64,000 bases of DNA, taken from positions 131,590 through 195,589 of the forward strand of contig CAWDYA010000010.1 in the NCBI GenBank assembly GCA_963806495.1, in the 5' to 3' direction. Positions 27,146-37,307 of the stretch are shown one piece after another (position 1 is the stretch's first letter; every line of letters begins with the position of its first letter). Both the position numbers and the translations under genes were made by a program. This DNA is from CAWDYA01 sp963806495 (GTDB lineage Bacteria > Acidobacteriota > Polarisedimenticolia > JACPZX01 > DASXTC01). Under the pieces are notes generated by a model. It saw only the letters and a list, made by a program, of their open reading frames with translations. It had not been told where the DNA came from and did not search any database.

Positions 27146-28001
27146 CCCGCGCGGCACGGTAGACGCTCATCTGGCCGGCGCGGCTCGACTCCCTCAGATA
27201 CAGACGCAGCAGAACGAACGCCTCGGAGGCGACGAAAGCCGCGGCCAGGCCGGCGGCCGACTCCCGCCCGAGCAGCCGGTCCACGGGGAGGTACAACGCG
27301 AGCGCCCCGGCCTGCAGCACGATCGTGCCGACCTCGAGCGAGCCGACGCGCAGCGGGTGGCGCAGAACGAACCGCATCCCGGCCGACAGCGATGCCAGCA
27401 TGGAGCGCTGTGCCGAGACGACGGCGTGGACGCGGGCGTAGTCCCCGAACAGTGTCACGAGGTCGAAGAGCACGAGAAACAGCGCGGCACGCGCCCACGT
27501 GATCAGCACGCCCACCCGCTCGTCGCGCACGCTCTCCATCGCGTCATCCACGAAGAGCGCCAGGTGCGTGTTGATCATCCGGTGCACCAGCCAGTACAGC
27601 GGCAGCGACAGGGCGAAGAGCCAGACGAACCGGACGAACCACCGCCGGCAGGCGACCATGAAACGGTCCATGGCGCGCCGCTCGAGCGTGTCCTCGTACG
27701 CCTGGAGCAGCCCCCCGGCAAAGAAGCAGGACAGCAGCGCCGAGAGGAAGGCCGAGACGCTCACCAGATCGAGCGTCCTGCTGAAGGACTCGGCGTGCGC
27801 CGTGGTGACATCGACCCACCAGGGCATGTCGAGCCGGTGGGTCATCTCCCGCGCCGCTTCATGATGTGAGAGTGTCGCCTCGATCGGGGTCAGCAGCGGC
27901 AGGACGGCGAGTGCCGCCACGATCAGGTTGGCGCACAGGAGCCACCAGAGGAGCCGCGCGTTCGCCGCGACGGTCCTCAGTCCCGCGCCCAGCGCCGTCA
28001 T
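27108..28001 (-). CDS. hypothetical multi-pass membrane protein
   Basis: This 297-residue protein has about six membrane helices (LLWWLLCANLIVAALAVLPLL near the start, later FVWLFALSLPLYWLVH and ARAALFLVLFDLVTLFG). No catalytic motif is visible. The ATG overlaps the stop of the M1 peptidase (ATGA), so it probably follows it in an operon. The pattern of long hydrophobic helices with short loops is like DUF4013/YesL-type proteins, but this is not certain. Confidence 0.75.
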   Translation of the reverse strand: MTALGAGLRTVAANARLLWWLLCANLIVAALAVLPLLTPIEATLSHHEAAREMTHRLDMPWWVDVTTAHAESFSRTLDLVSVSAFLSALLSCFFAGGLLQAYEDTLERRAMDRFMVACRRWFVRFVWLFALSLPLYWLVHRMINTHLALFVDDAMESVRDERVGVLITWARAALFLVLFDLVTLFGDYARVHAVVSAQRSMLASLSAGMRFVLRHPLRVGSLEVGTIVLQAGALALYLPVDRLLGRESAAGLAAAFVASEAFVLLRLYLRESSRAGQMSVYRAARVTGAEAGAGTVS

Positions 28002-30290
28002 GAGATCCCCGAGTAGAAGTACGCCACGTGCTGCATCCACTGGAGCACCCGGCTCCACCAGGCCAGACCCGCGACGTGGTCCGCCGTCCTCGACCGGCTG
28101 TTGTTGGAGCGGTTGATGTCCAACGCCATCCGTTCCTCCGGATCGACCCGCGCTCCAGCGAGCTTCGCGCCGGTCTCGCGGATCCGCGTCCACCGGTACG
28201 AGCCGTCCCAGGTGGTGCGCTCCGGCGTCCCCTCCTCGTAGCGGATCTCGATGTCCTGCGGCCAGACGAACTCGCCGAGCCGCCTGACCACCACCTCGTC
28301 CTCCCACCCGGCACCCGGCCCGGCGGCCTCCTCGGCCTTGCGGGCCTCCTCGCGCGCCTCGGAGCGCGTCACGCGCTTTCTGTCATCCGGCGGGCCGAAC
28401 ACCCCCCGCCCCGCACGCGGCAGACGGCTCTCGACCTCGTCCACCGCGTAGTCCATCACGTCGCTTCCGAAGATCGCCTGGCGGAAGAAGCCCTCGAGCG
28501 GGACGCCGTCCGCCATCGGGCCGGCCACCTCGATGACCGTCGCGATGAAATCCTCCACGTGCGGATGCCGGAACCGGTAACGCTGGTGATACGTGCGCAT
28601 CGCTCGCAGCATGAGATCGGGGCCGAGGATCCCGCGCAGGGTCCTCAGCATGAGCGCGGTGCGGGAGTAGGAGTTGAGGCCGTACGACTCCCGATCGAGG
28701 TACTCCCAGGAACGTCGCGCCAGAATGTCCGCCTTGGGGGCCGCGAGGTAGCGCCGGCGCTGTGCGGTCACCTGGTCGATCGGCACATCGTGCACGTCGT
28801 TGAGGAACGGCACGTCCCGGAAGGCATTGAGCGTCGTGTCGTCCGACGGGCCGAACGGCCTCATCAGGAAGAAGTCGAACAGGTTCGCCGCGAACCCCGC
28901 CGGCCCGCCCGCGGCATCGGTCGCAGAGGGCCCGGTGGGGATCTCCACGAGCGGTGTTGCGACGTACGGCAGACCGGGGGCCAGGTCGATCGTCTCGTGA
29001 TTCGGTCCGTACGCCTTCTCCAGCACCAGACCGGTGGAATAGGTGTTGAATCCTTCGTCGAGGAACGCCTCCTCGAACTCGTTGTTGGCCACCATCCCGT
29101 ACCAGAACTGATGCCCGAACTCGTGGATCGTCACCCCCTCCGGCGATTGACGCGCCGAAGGGGAGAGCCAGTTGGTGCCGGCGGTGATGAACGTCGGATA
29201 CTCCATGCCGCCCGCGCCGCGCGCCCCGTATGCCGGGTCGACGACCGTCAGCGTCGCGTAAGGGTAGCTGCCGTACCAGGTGCCGAAGTAGAGCAGCGCC
29301 GCGAAGACGGCGGAGAAATGCCGGTCGATCTGCGCCGCATGCTCGGGCTGGATCAGCAGCGTCACGTCGACATCGCGAAGGGCGAGCTCGTCCGAGCCCT
29401 CCGGAAGACCCAGGGCGTGCGCCACACGTGCCTCTTCCACGGCGTCGCGTTGCTCGGCATATACGAAGCGCCGGGTCACCTTGATGAAGCGGGGATCCGC
29501 CGTCCAGGCGAAATCATGCACGTCGTCCTGCACGTAGTGGTAGGTCGTGGTTCCATCCGGGGCCGGCTCGGGCTCTCCCTGCAGCGCGCCGGTCGCCCCG
29601 ACCACGTAGGGCGACGGCACGGTGATCCGCACGTCGAACCGGCCGAAATCCGCGAAGAACTCGCTGTTGTTGTGGAACTGGTGGCAGTTCCAGCCGCGCT
29701 CCTCCAGAACACCGATCTTGGGGAACCACTGCCCGGCGAGATGGAACTCGTTACGATATCCGGTGCGCGCGAAGACGCGCGGGAGCTGCGCCGAGAAGTC
29801 GATCTGCAGGGTGATCGTGCCCCCCGGCTCGACCGGCTGCGGCAGCGGGACGCGCAGCACCGTCTCGTCGTCCGGGTTGCCGTCGTCGGGCTGGATGAAC
29901 CCGGCTCCCGCCAGCAGATCCTGTCCCTCGGCGGTGCTCATCGACAGCAGGTCGATGTACCCCCATCCACCTTCCCTCAGCCTGTGGCCGCGATGACGTT
30001 CCGGAGGATTCCTTCATGAAGGTGGTGCGATCGTTCTTGAAGGCGTTGAGATAGAGGTGGAACTGCAGCTCGCCGGCCGGCGACGACGTGGTGTTGCGCC
30101 AGGTGAGCGTCTCGTGCCCGTCGAGCAGGTGCTCATCGGCCTTCAGCGTCACATCGATACGGTAGTCGACCACCCGGTCGGCCATCTCCGCGGCAACCGC
30201 GGACGGCGCCAGCAGCAGCGCTGCGAGCAGCATCGGCCCGAGGGTCCGTTTCAGCGAGTCGGGCAGGGTCTCCTCCTCGATGACGCGCAT
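27998..30290 (-). CDS. M1-family (gluzincin) metallopeptidase, exported, one frameshift
   Basis: This zinc aminopeptidase-like protein has HEFGHQFWYG (HExxH) with the third ligand in EAFLDEGFNTY, typical of M1 peptidases. GGMEYPTF replaces the GAMEN exopeptidase motif. An N-terminal signal (MLLAALLLAPSAVAA) puts it outside the cytoplasm. The frame shifts in a run of five C at 29960-29964: the first frame covers residues 1-about 110 (LQFHLYLNAFKNDRTTF), the second the rest; removing one C joins EGRW to MGYIDLLSM. The corrected length is 763 residues. I think it is a sequencing error. Confidence 0.88.
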
Positions 30291-30417
30291 ACCGTGAGGG
30301 ATGCTTATACCACATCCGGCGGCCCGGGCGGCGCGTTTCCTTGCCCGGCCGCCTCTGCTATGCTCCGGGCGATATCCCGCATCCCCCCCGAGGGGATCAG
30401 ATCATCCAGTCTCACCC

Positions 30418-33400
30418 ATGGTGCGAACCCCGATGCTCTGCCCCGTCTGTCAGACCCCCAACCCCGATGACGGCCGTTTCTGCAGCCAGTGCGCCGAGCC
30501 GCTCCTCGCGAAGACGGGCGCCTCCCGCCCCGGGTCGGCGGGATCACTCGCGGCCACCACGGCGGGCGGCATCACCGGCTCGGGCATCCGGTCGGGCTCC
30601 CTGCCTCCGGGCCACCTGCTCGGCGACAGGTACCGGATCGAGGCGGCGCTCGGCATGGGCGGCATGGGGATGGTCTACCGGGCGATCGATTGCGAGCTGA
30701 ACGTCCCGGTGGCGCTCAAGCTGATCCGCGGCGAGTACGCCGACAACCCGCAGATCGTCGAGCGATTCAAGAAGGAGATCACGATCGCCCGGCGGGTGAC
30801 GCACCGCAATGTCGCGCGCATCTACGACATGGGTGAGGCGGAAGGGTTCCGGTACATCTCGATGGAATACATCGAGGGCCGTGACCTGGCGGGGCTCGTC
30901 GCGGAGAAGGGGCGGTTCGGCGTGGAGGAGACGCTCTCGATGCTGAGACAGGTGTGCGCCGCGCTGAAGGAGGCTCACGCGTCGGGCGTCGTGCATCGCG
31001 ACCTCAAGCCCCACAACATCATGCTCGACGCCTCCGGTGGCGCCCACGTCATGGACTTCGGCATCGCCATGGCGGCCGACGCGGGAGGCATGACCCGTAC
31101 CGGCGCGCTGGTCGGCACGCCGGAATACATGTCCCCCGAGCAGGCCGAGGGCCGCCGCGTCGATCACCGCTCCGACATCTACTCGCTCGGGATCACCCTG
31201 TACGAGATCCTCGCGGGCGACGCCCCGTTCAAAGGGGACACGACGTGGGAGGTCATCAGGAAGCAGGTCACCCAGCGCCCCCAGTCGATCCGCAGGCTGC
31301 GCAAGGACGTCCCGGAGTGGCTCGACACGCTGATCCTCAAGTGCCTGGAGAAGGACCCGGCACTGCGATACCAGTCGGTCGGCGAGATCCTCAACGATCT
31401 CGACCGCCAGAAGGCACGGCTCTCCCCGCGTCACTACCTGCCATCGCGGCGCTCCGTGCTGCTCGGTGCGGCGGCGCTCGTGCTCGTCGCGGCCGCGGTG
31501 GGCGTGACGATGTACCTCGGCCCGAGGACGCCGGTGGCCGGCGAGGACGGCCGGCGCTCCGTGGCGATCCTCCCCTTCCAGAACCAGACGGGCCGGGCCG
31601 ATCTCGACTGGCTGCGCACCGGGCTGGCCGACAACCTCACCACCGATCTGGCCGAATCGAGGTACTTCCGCGTCCTGTCACGGGAGCGGCTGACGCAGAT
31701 CCTCGGCCAGCTCGGCCTCGACGATGTCTCGCGGCTGGACGCGGCGGCACTGCAGAAGATCGGCGAGTTCGGCGCCGTGGAGGCGATCATCACCGGATCG
31801 TTCCTCAGCGCCGGCGACGAGATCCGCGTGAACCTGCGACTGCAGGATCCCGCCACCGGGGAGATCTTCCGCAGCGCCTCGGTCAACGGACGCGAGAGCC
31901 AGGTGCTCGGGATGATCGACGGTCTGACCCGGACGACCAAGCAGATGTTCCAGCTCGCGCCCGAGCGGCTCGCCGGGGACAGCGACCTGGATCTCGCCTC
32001 GGCGCGCACCTCGGTGGTCGAGGCCGCCAGCGCCTTCCAGCGGGGCGTCGACCTCCTTTACCAGGGCCGGAATCTCGAAGCGATCGGGCCGCTGGAGGCG
32101 GCGGTCTCGGCCGATCCGCGCTTCGCGATGGCGCACGCCCGTCTCGCGGAGGCCCACATGCGCACCGGGCACGACAGCGAGGCGCTCCAGGAGAGCCAGG
32201 CCGCCATGGACCGCATGCTGGCGGAGGCCGAGAAGATCCCGCAGGCGGACCGCACCTTCATCCGCGCGCTGCACGGCAGGATCAGCAACAGGCCCGAAGA
32301 GTCGATACGCGCCTACGAGGAGCTGCTTGCGGGCGACCCCGGCGATTCGTTCGTCTCGTTCAGCCTCGGGGAGGTCATCGAGGGCACAGGCGACTTCCCG
32401 GCGGCTGAGAAGCGGTTCGAGGACGCGATCGCGGGCGATCGGAAGAACCCGGTGCTGCATTTCGCGCTGGGGCGCGTGCGGATCAAGGCGGGTCGGGACG
32501 AGGAGGCGCTGCCGGAGCTGCAGAAGGCGCTCGAGCTGTACGGGCAGATGGGCAGCGAGGAGGGGCAGGGCAACACGCTCAACGCCATGGCGCTCGCCAA
32601 CGAGGATATCGGCCGGTACCAGGAGGCGCTCGACTACTACGGCCGCTCCGAGGCGATCAAGCGCCGGATCGGGGACAAGCGCGGCCTCGCCTCCACGCTG
32701 AACAACAAGGCGTTCCTCCTGCAGATCCAGGGGCACCTGAAGGACGCTACCCGCATCACCGACGAGGCACTGGCACTCACCCGCGAGATCGGCGACACCG
32801 ATCACACCGCCGCGATCCTCGCGAACCTCGGGAGCCTCGAGGACGAGGGCGGCGACCCGGAACGGGCCGCGTCGTACTACACCGAGGCGCTCGAGCTGAG
32901 GCGCACGCTCAAGGATCGTGCCGGGCAGGTGACCTGCCTGATCGGCATGAACCGCGCCGATGCAGCCATGGGACGGCTCGCGCAGGCCGAGGAGCGGCTG
33001 GACGAAGCGGGCCGGATCGCACGCGAGATCGATGACCGGGAGAGCCAGGCGCAGATCGTCTCGGAGCGGGCACGGATCGCCTGGCTGCGCGGCGACCTGC
33101 CGGCGGCACGCGCCGGGCAGCTCGACGCGGTCGCACGATGGCAGGAGGTCGAGCGGAGCGACGGCGTCGCCGAGGCCCGCCAGCGTCTCGCGTTCGTCGA
33201 GGCGTCGGCCGGACTTCATGGCAGCGCCCGGCGGTCGGCCCTCGAGGCGCTGTCGACCTACGTCGATCTGGAGGACAGGACCAATCAGGCCCGGCTCAAT
33301 CTCCTGCTCGCCCGGCTGTCTCTTGCCGACGGCGACCCGGCCGGCGCGCTGAAGAAGGAAGGCGAGGCGTCCGACGCGCTCGCGCTGCTGGACAACCCCG

Positions 33401-34002
33401 TCCTCTCCGCGCAGGCGGCGCTGACCCGTTGCCGCGCGCTGCTGGCCAGGGATGACGCCGCGGGGGCGCGCGAGGCAGCCGAGGAGGTCTGCGCCGCGGC
33501 GAAGCGGACCCCCGCCGTCCTCGCCTCGATCCAGTGCGGGCTGGCCCGCAGCCTCACCGGTAGCGCGTCGGACGCGGTCTCGCAGGCCCTGACCGCCTCC
33601 ACGCGGGCGGCCGACAACGGCCTCGCACTGCTTCACGTCGAGGCGGACCTGGCGCTCGCCTCCGCGTACCTGCGGGCCGGAGAGGCCTCGCAGGCTTCGA
33701 CCCGCGCGCGCCTCGCGATGGAGGAGGCGTCGAAGCGGGGCCTGCCGCTGCCCCAGCTCGAAGCGGCGCCGATGGTCGCACGCGCGCAGTGGGGCGCGGG
33801 TCGGCGGGACGAGGCGGTCAGAACCCTCCAGGCAGCCTTCACGGCGCTCGAGCCGACGGAGGCGGATCTCGAGCCGGCCGCACTCGCCGCTTTCCGCGCC
33901 GGCGCCCGCTACCACGCCGCAGCCGCGCTGCTGGCAGGGTACCTGAAAGAACTGGGCCGGGACGCGGAGGCGGCAACCATCAGCCGCCGCGCGGGTCTCT
34001 GA
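30418..34002 (+). CDS. zinc-ribbon Ser/Thr protein kinase with TolB-like and TPR domains
   Basis: This protein is 1194 residues long. The order is: an N-terminal zinc ribbon (CPVC...CSQC, residues 6-27), a Gly/Ser linker, a Hanks-type kinase domain (about 70-335) with ALKLI lysine, HRDLKPHN and DFG, a membrane helix (about 347-369), a TolB/adenylate-cyclase-associated domain (SVAILPFQNQTG, ITGSFL) and tetratricopeptide repeats from about 530 to the end. The kinase is cytoplasmic and the TolB/TPR part would be periplasmic. Start ATG 30418 is the first Met before the zinc ribbon. The sequence has no frameshift. The inducing signal is unknown. Confidence 0.93.
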   Translation: MVRTPMLCPVCQTPNPDDGRFCSQCAEPLLAKTGASRPGSAGSLAATTAGGITGSGIRSGSLPPGHLLGDRYRIEAALGMGGMGMVYRAIDCELNVPVALKLIRGEYADNPQIVERFKKEITIARRVTHRNVARIYDMGEAEGFRYISMEYIEGRDLAGLVAEKGRFGVEETLSMLRQVCAALKEAHASGVVHRDLKPHNIMLDASGGAHVMDFGIAMAADAGGMTRTGALVGTPEYMSPEQAEGRRVDHRSDIYSLGITLYEILAGDAPFKGDTTWEVIRKQVTQRPQSIRRLRKDVPEWLDTLILKCLEKDPALRYQSVGEILNDLDRQKARLSPRHYLPSRRSVLLGAAALVLVAAAVGVTMYLGPRTPVAGEDGRRSVAILPFQNQTGRADLDWLRTGLADNLTTDLAESRYFRVLSRERLTQILGQLGLDDVSRLDAAALQKIGEFGAVEAIITGSFLSAGDEIRVNLRLQDPATGEIFRSASVNGRESQVLGMIDGLTRTTKQMFQLAPERLAGDSDLDLASARTSVVEAASAFQRGVDLLYQGRNLEAIGPLEAAVSADPRFAMAHARLAEAHMRTGHDSEALQESQAAMDRMLAEAEKIPQADRTFIRALHGRISNRPEESIRAYEELLAGDPGDSFVSFSLGEVIEGTGDFPAAEKRFEDAIAGDRKNPVLHFALGRVRIKAGRDEEALPELQKALELYGQMGSEEGQGNTLNAMALANEDIGRYQEALDYYGRSEAIKRRIGDKRGLASTLNNKAFLLQIQGHLKDATRITDEALALTREIGDTDHTAAILANLGSLEDEGGDPERAASYYTEALELRRTLKDRAGQVTCLIGMNRADAAMGRLAQAEERLDEAGRIAREIDDRESQAQIVSERARIAWLRGDLPAARAGQLDAVARWQEVERSDGVAEARQRLAFVEASAGLHGSARRSALEALSTYVDLEDRTNQARLNLLLARLSLADGDPAGALKKEGEASDALALLDNPVLSAQAALTRCRALLARDDAAGAREAAEEVCAAAKRTPAVLASIQCGLARSLTGSASDAVSQALTASTRAADNGLALLHVEADLALASAYLRAGEASQASTRARLAMEEASKRGLPLPQLEAAPMVARAQWGAGRRDEAVRTLQAAFTALEPTEADLEPAALAAFRAGARYHAAAALLAGYLKELGRDAEAATISRRAGL

Positions 34003-34018
34003 ATCCCCGCCGCCCGGC

Positions 34019-35635
34019 TCAGATCCCCAGGCTGAAGATCAGCGTGTCCGCCAGCGCGACGAGACCGCCGGCGGGATTGCCGCCGCCGTCGACACCCGGC
34101 ACGTTCGGAATCCCCTCGCCGCTGTATTGCCGGACCAGCGCCTTGAGCTGCTCGAGCAGGTCGATCGCCCCGGACGGATCGCTGTCGGGGCCGGCCTGGC
34201 CGATCAGTGCGGCCACCTCCGTGATCAGGAGCTGGATCTGGGACCGAAGCGCCGGATCGATGTTCGCGCCGAAGGTGTCCAGCTCCTCCTGCAGGCGGTT
34301 CAGCTTGTCCAGGATGACATCCGACCGCGGGCGGGTGTCGAGATAGACGACGAATTCGGAGAAGGTCTTGGTGCGGGCTCGCGGATCCTCCGGTGTCACC
34401 AGCACGGTCGTGTCCTGCATGACGTTGCCGCTGCCCGAGGCGTGCAGCACCCGCGCGTCCGGATTCATCGAGAAGAAGTCGCTCGCGATCGTGTCGGTGA
34501 ACAGCGCCGTGGTGGTGAGTTGGTATACCACGAAGCCGGGGTCCTCCCAGAGCTTGCGCGCGTACGACGGAATCGTGTTCATCTGAGGCGTGACGGTCGT
34601 GCCGGCTCCGAGCGCGGTGGTGACCAGGCAGGTCTCGCCGGCCTGCGTCACGTTGTCGTACGTGACGTTCACTCCGGCCGCAGGAGACACGGTCACGAGC
34701 TGTCCCGCCGGTGTGGGGACACAGGCGCTGGTGAGCGCCGCGGCCGCCGGATAGGCCCCGACCGTGAGATCCGCGAGCCGGTTCGCATGGGCGTCGTACC
34801 GGTTGATCACGTTGCTTCCGGGATGCGTGATGTGGACCACGCCGTCGAAATTCTCGGAGATCCGGCTGGGGCCTGCAGCCAGGCCGGTCGCGAAATCCGG
34901 GCTCAGACGCTGCCCGGTCTCGGAATACGCGATGACGCGGCCGTCGCTCGTGCTCACCAGGACCCTGCCCGTTCGCGTGACCGTGATGCCGGTCGGCTCG
35001 CCGGGGATCCCGGTGGCGAAGTCGGCGTCTCGCGCGAAGTCGGCAGGGCCCGTCCGGCTGAGACGGGCGATCATCCCGGGGAGGGTGGACAGCACCAGGA
35101 GATCTCCCGCGTACGGGCCGCTGGTGAGGGTCGCCGTGCCCGCAAGCCTGTTCGACACGCCGATCGATGCGATACGGACAGCGGCGCCGCCTGCCGAGGG
35201 GATCATCCAGACGTCGCGCAACAGCTGGTCCGTGGAGTCGGACGTGTCCGCCCTGAGCCGCAGCCTGGGACTGCGGTCGGTCTCGTCACGGCTCACGAGA
35301 AAGAGATCGCCCGAGGGCGCCACGGAGAGACCGTCCGGCTTCGGGATCCGCGTCGCCACGATCGAGGCGTCGGAGCCGTCGGCCGCGTACCGCAGGACGC
35401 GACCCGCGGCATAGTCGGTCACCAGCAGGTTCCTGTGCGCGTCGACGGCGATGGCCCAGGGCTGTGCGAGCCCCCCGGCGGCGCCGATGACGCGCGTGAT
35501 CTGACCCGCACCGTCCATGACGACGATACGGCCCGTCTCGGGGCTCGTGACGTATACGTCGGCCGAAGCGGCCCCTGCCGCCAGTGCCAGAACCGCGAAC
35601 AGTAGTGGCGTCATCCGTGCTGTCGATCGAATCAT
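34019..35635 (-). CDS. exported NHL/beta-propeller-like protein
   Basis: This 538-residue protein has a signal peptide (LLFAVLALAAGAASA), then about five NHL-type repeats, for example GLAQPWAIAVDAHRNLLVTDY and GEPTGITVTRTGRVLVST, predicted to form a propeller. The second half has a beta-sandwich-like region and a helical segment (LDKLNRLQEELDTF) near the C-terminus. A ribosome site GGAGGG precedes ATG 35635. It converges with the large kinase gene, 16 nt apart. The role is probably binding of protein or carbohydrate outside the cell; the exact function is unknown. Confidence 0.7.
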   Translation of the reverse strand: MIRSTARMTPLLFAVLALAAGAASADVYVTSPETGRIVVMDGAGQITRVIGAAGGLAQPWAIAVDAHRNLLVTDYAAGRVLRYAADGSDASIVATRIPKPDGLSVAPSGDLFLVSRDETDRSPRLRLRADTSDSTDQLLRDVWMIPSAGGAAVRIASIGVSNRLAGTATLTSGPYAGDLLVLSTLPGMIARLSRTGPADFARDADFATGIPGEPTGITVTRTGRVLVSTSDGRVIAYSETGQRLSPDFATGLAAGPSRISENFDGVVHITHPGSNVINRYDAHANRLADLTVGAYPAAAALTSACVPTPAGQLVTVSPAAGVNVTYDNVTQAGETCLVTTALGAGTTVTPQMNTIPSYARKLWEDPGFVVYQLTTTALFTDTIASDFFSMNPDARVLHASGSGNVMQDTTVLVTPEDPRARTKTFSEFVVYLDTRPRSDVILDKLNRLQEELDTFGANIDPALRSQIQLLITEVAALIGQAGPDSDPSGAIDLLEQLKALVRQYSGEGIPNVPGVDGGGNPAGGLVALADTLIFSLGI

Positions 35636-35737
35636 GTCGTCCCTCCTGGTGATCGCCGTTTGCTTTGTCGGATGTGAGGCCCGGCGCCTGTCGTTCAGGC
35701 GCGACCCGCTGCAGCCGGGGATTCGGGCCGACGGGCG

Positions 35738-35766
35738 ATTATACCGCTGCTGCCGTGCGGAACAAA
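35738..35766 (-). promoter_or_regulatory. promoter of the NHL-like gene
   Basis: On the minus strand a perfect TATAAT is preceded by TTTGTT after 17 bp. The leader would be about 95 nt. The -35 is weak. The remainder of 35636-35913 shows no clear structure apart from AT-rich stretches. Confidence 0.45.
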
Positions 35767-35913
35767 CGACAACAGGGGTCCGTTGTTTGTGTTAGCATGT
35801 AGGCCGCGGGTGTGGGGCCGCCCCGATCGTGCGATCGGGCATGAAACCGGGCGCCACGTCATCCCAGGACACCGCCGGATATGCCGCCTGCGGAGTATGG
35901 ACAACTCTACGCC

Positions 35914-36384
35914 ATGACGAACAAGGAACTGATCTCCTACCTTCATCCTGATCTATTCATCCCCGACCTCAAAGCGAAGAACAAGATCGACGCCATCCAG
36001 AAGATGGTGGCCCACCTCGTAGACAACGGGCGCCTGCGCGACGGCCGGATCGTTCTCGAGGCACTCAAGACGCGCGAAAAGCTCGGCAGCACGGGCATCG
36101 GCAAGGGGGTCGCCATACCGCACAGCCGCTCGACCGTCACTCGTTCCCTCACCCTGCTGTTCGCACGTTCGGTCGAGGGGGTGGATTACGATGCCATCGA
36201 CAAGAAGAAGGTCCATCTCTTCTTCATGATCCTCGCCCCTCACCAGGAGAAGACCAGCGAGTATCTCCCGCTGCTGGGCAAACTGGTGGAGGTGACAAAG
36301 GACGCGGCATTGCGGCGGAAGCTCCTGAAGGTGGACAGCGTCGACGCGATCGCGGAGGCGTTCACCAAGGCCAAGACGAAATGA
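35914..36384 (+). CDS. PTS EIIA (PtsN-like, fructose/nitrogen type)
   Basis: This 156-residue EIIA type-2 domain has the phosphorylatable histidine in GVAIPHSRS. Such proteins accept phosphate from NPr/HPr and regulate other enzymes (PTS-Ntr) or transport sugars; no EIIB or EIIC is adjacent, so a regulatory role is likely. The ATG at 35914 (MTNKELISYL) is chosen; an ATG at 35881 would add 11 residues. It overlaps the next gene by 4 nt (ATGA). Confidence 0.88.
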   Translation: MTNKELISYLHPDLFIPDLKAKNKIDAIQKMVAHLVDNGRLRDGRIVLEALKTREKLGSTGIGKGVAIPHSRSTVTRSLTLLFARSVEGVDYDAIDKKKVHLFFMILAPHQEKTSEYLPLLGKLVEVTKDAALRRKLLKVDSVDAIAEAFTKAKTK

Positions 36385-36719
36385 ATGCTCAGCTCGAAGC
36401 TCTGATCATGCTGCAGGATCTCGACCTCATGATGAGGGAGATGACGGACAAGAAGACCGCGAGCCAGTTGAGCCGTATCGGTTTCGAGGTCGAGGCGGTG
36501 GAGAATCTGGCCGAGGCCCGCGCGGAGCTGGCCGGGAAGGTCGAGCCCGAGATGCTGGCGATCTACGACAGGCTGATGGATCGGTTCCAGCGTGCCATCG
36601 TCCCGGTGCGCAACAACACCTGTCTGGCCTGTTTCGTCAAGCTCCCCACCAAGTACGTGGCCACCGACGAGAAGATGCATCGCTGCAATCACTGCAACCG
36701 CTTTCTCTACTTCATTTAG
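36381..36719 (+). CDS. C4 zinc-ribbon protein (coiled-coil plus CxxC...CxxC)
   Basis: This 112-residue protein has a helical N-terminal part rich in Glu and Leu, then a C-terminal zinc ribbon with CLAC and CNHC. It resembles the C-terminal zinc ribbon of proteins with a long coiled coil (zf-RING_7 type), thought to bind nucleic acid, but here the coiled coil is short. It is translationally coupled to the EIIA gene, so the two may act together; the function is not known. Confidence 0.75.
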   Translation: MNAQLEALIMLQDLDLMMREMTDKKTASQLSRIGFEVEAVENLAEARAELAGKVEPEMLAIYDRLMDRFQRAIVPVRNNTCLACFVKLPTKYVATDEKMHRCNHCNRFLYFI

Positions 36720-36799
36720 TTCGGCGCCCCCCCGGCGCGGGCCGATGTCGTGATCGTCGCCCTGCGGCGCGCTTTTCCGGCCGGTCTTGATTACGCCCC

Positions 36800-36829
36800 T
36801 TGACAGCAAGGCGCAAACGGCACTATTCT
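36800..36829 (+). promoter_or_regulatory. sigma70-type promoter of the HU gene
   Basis: A perfect TTGACA is followed after 18 bp by TATTCT. The ATG is at 36938, giving a leader of about 100 nt with no obvious ORF or hairpin. The region 36720-36937 holds nothing else I can identify. Confidence 0.65.
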
Positions 36830-36937
36830 GCCGCAAGTTGCGTCGCACCGGTGGCCCCGTCCGATGCGTCGTGTGAGGCGTTGCCACTAATCCACCCCTT
36901 GTTGTCCGGGCGATTTCCCTGTCAGGGAGGTGACTCG

Positions 36938-37222
36938 ATGAACAAAGCGGACCTGATTGAAAAAATCTATGCTGAGCAGGGTCCGAAAGTCTCGAAGGCG
37001 CAGGCGGCGCGCGCGCTCGAATCGGTGATCGGCGGCATCACGGCTTCCCTCAAGAAGGGGGAGAGGGTCACCATCTCCGGCTTCGGCACGTTTTCCGCGA
37101 GCAAGAGGAAGGCCCGCGTGGGCCGCAACCCTCAGACGGGTGAGCCGATCAACATTCCGGCCCGCACCGTCGCCCGATTCACGCCGGGCAAGGAGCTCAA
37201 GCGGGACCTCGAACGGACCTGA
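36938..37222 (+). CDS. HU-family DNA-binding protein
   Basis: This 94-residue HU/IHF-like protein has the conserved core KKGERVTISGFGTF and the DNA-binding arm RVGRNPQTGEPINIPA. It is a dimeric nucleoid protein. Ribosome site AGGGAGG lies 8 nt before ATG 36938. The gene has its own promoter and an intrinsic terminator, so it is monocistronic and probably highly expressed. Confidence 0.95.
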   Translation: MNKADLIEKIYAEQGPKVSKAQAARALESVIGGITASLKKGERVTISGFGTFSASKRKARVGRNPQTGEPINIPARTVARFTPGKELKRDLERT

Positions 37223-37265
37223 TCCCGTCCCGCAGGACCGGGTTGTCCCATTGAAGAGTCAGACG

Positions 37266-37296
37266 AAAAGGAGCGGCGGTCCGCTCCTTTTCTTTT
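37266..37296 (+). terminator. intrinsic terminator after the HU gene
   Basis: AAAAGGAGCGG and CCGCTCCTTTT form a perfect 11-bp stem with a 4-nt loop, followed by TTTTCTTTT. This is the clearest rho-independent terminator in the window. It ends 12 nt before the next start codon. Confidence 0.9.
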
Positions 37297-37307
37297 CCCG
37301 CCGATCG

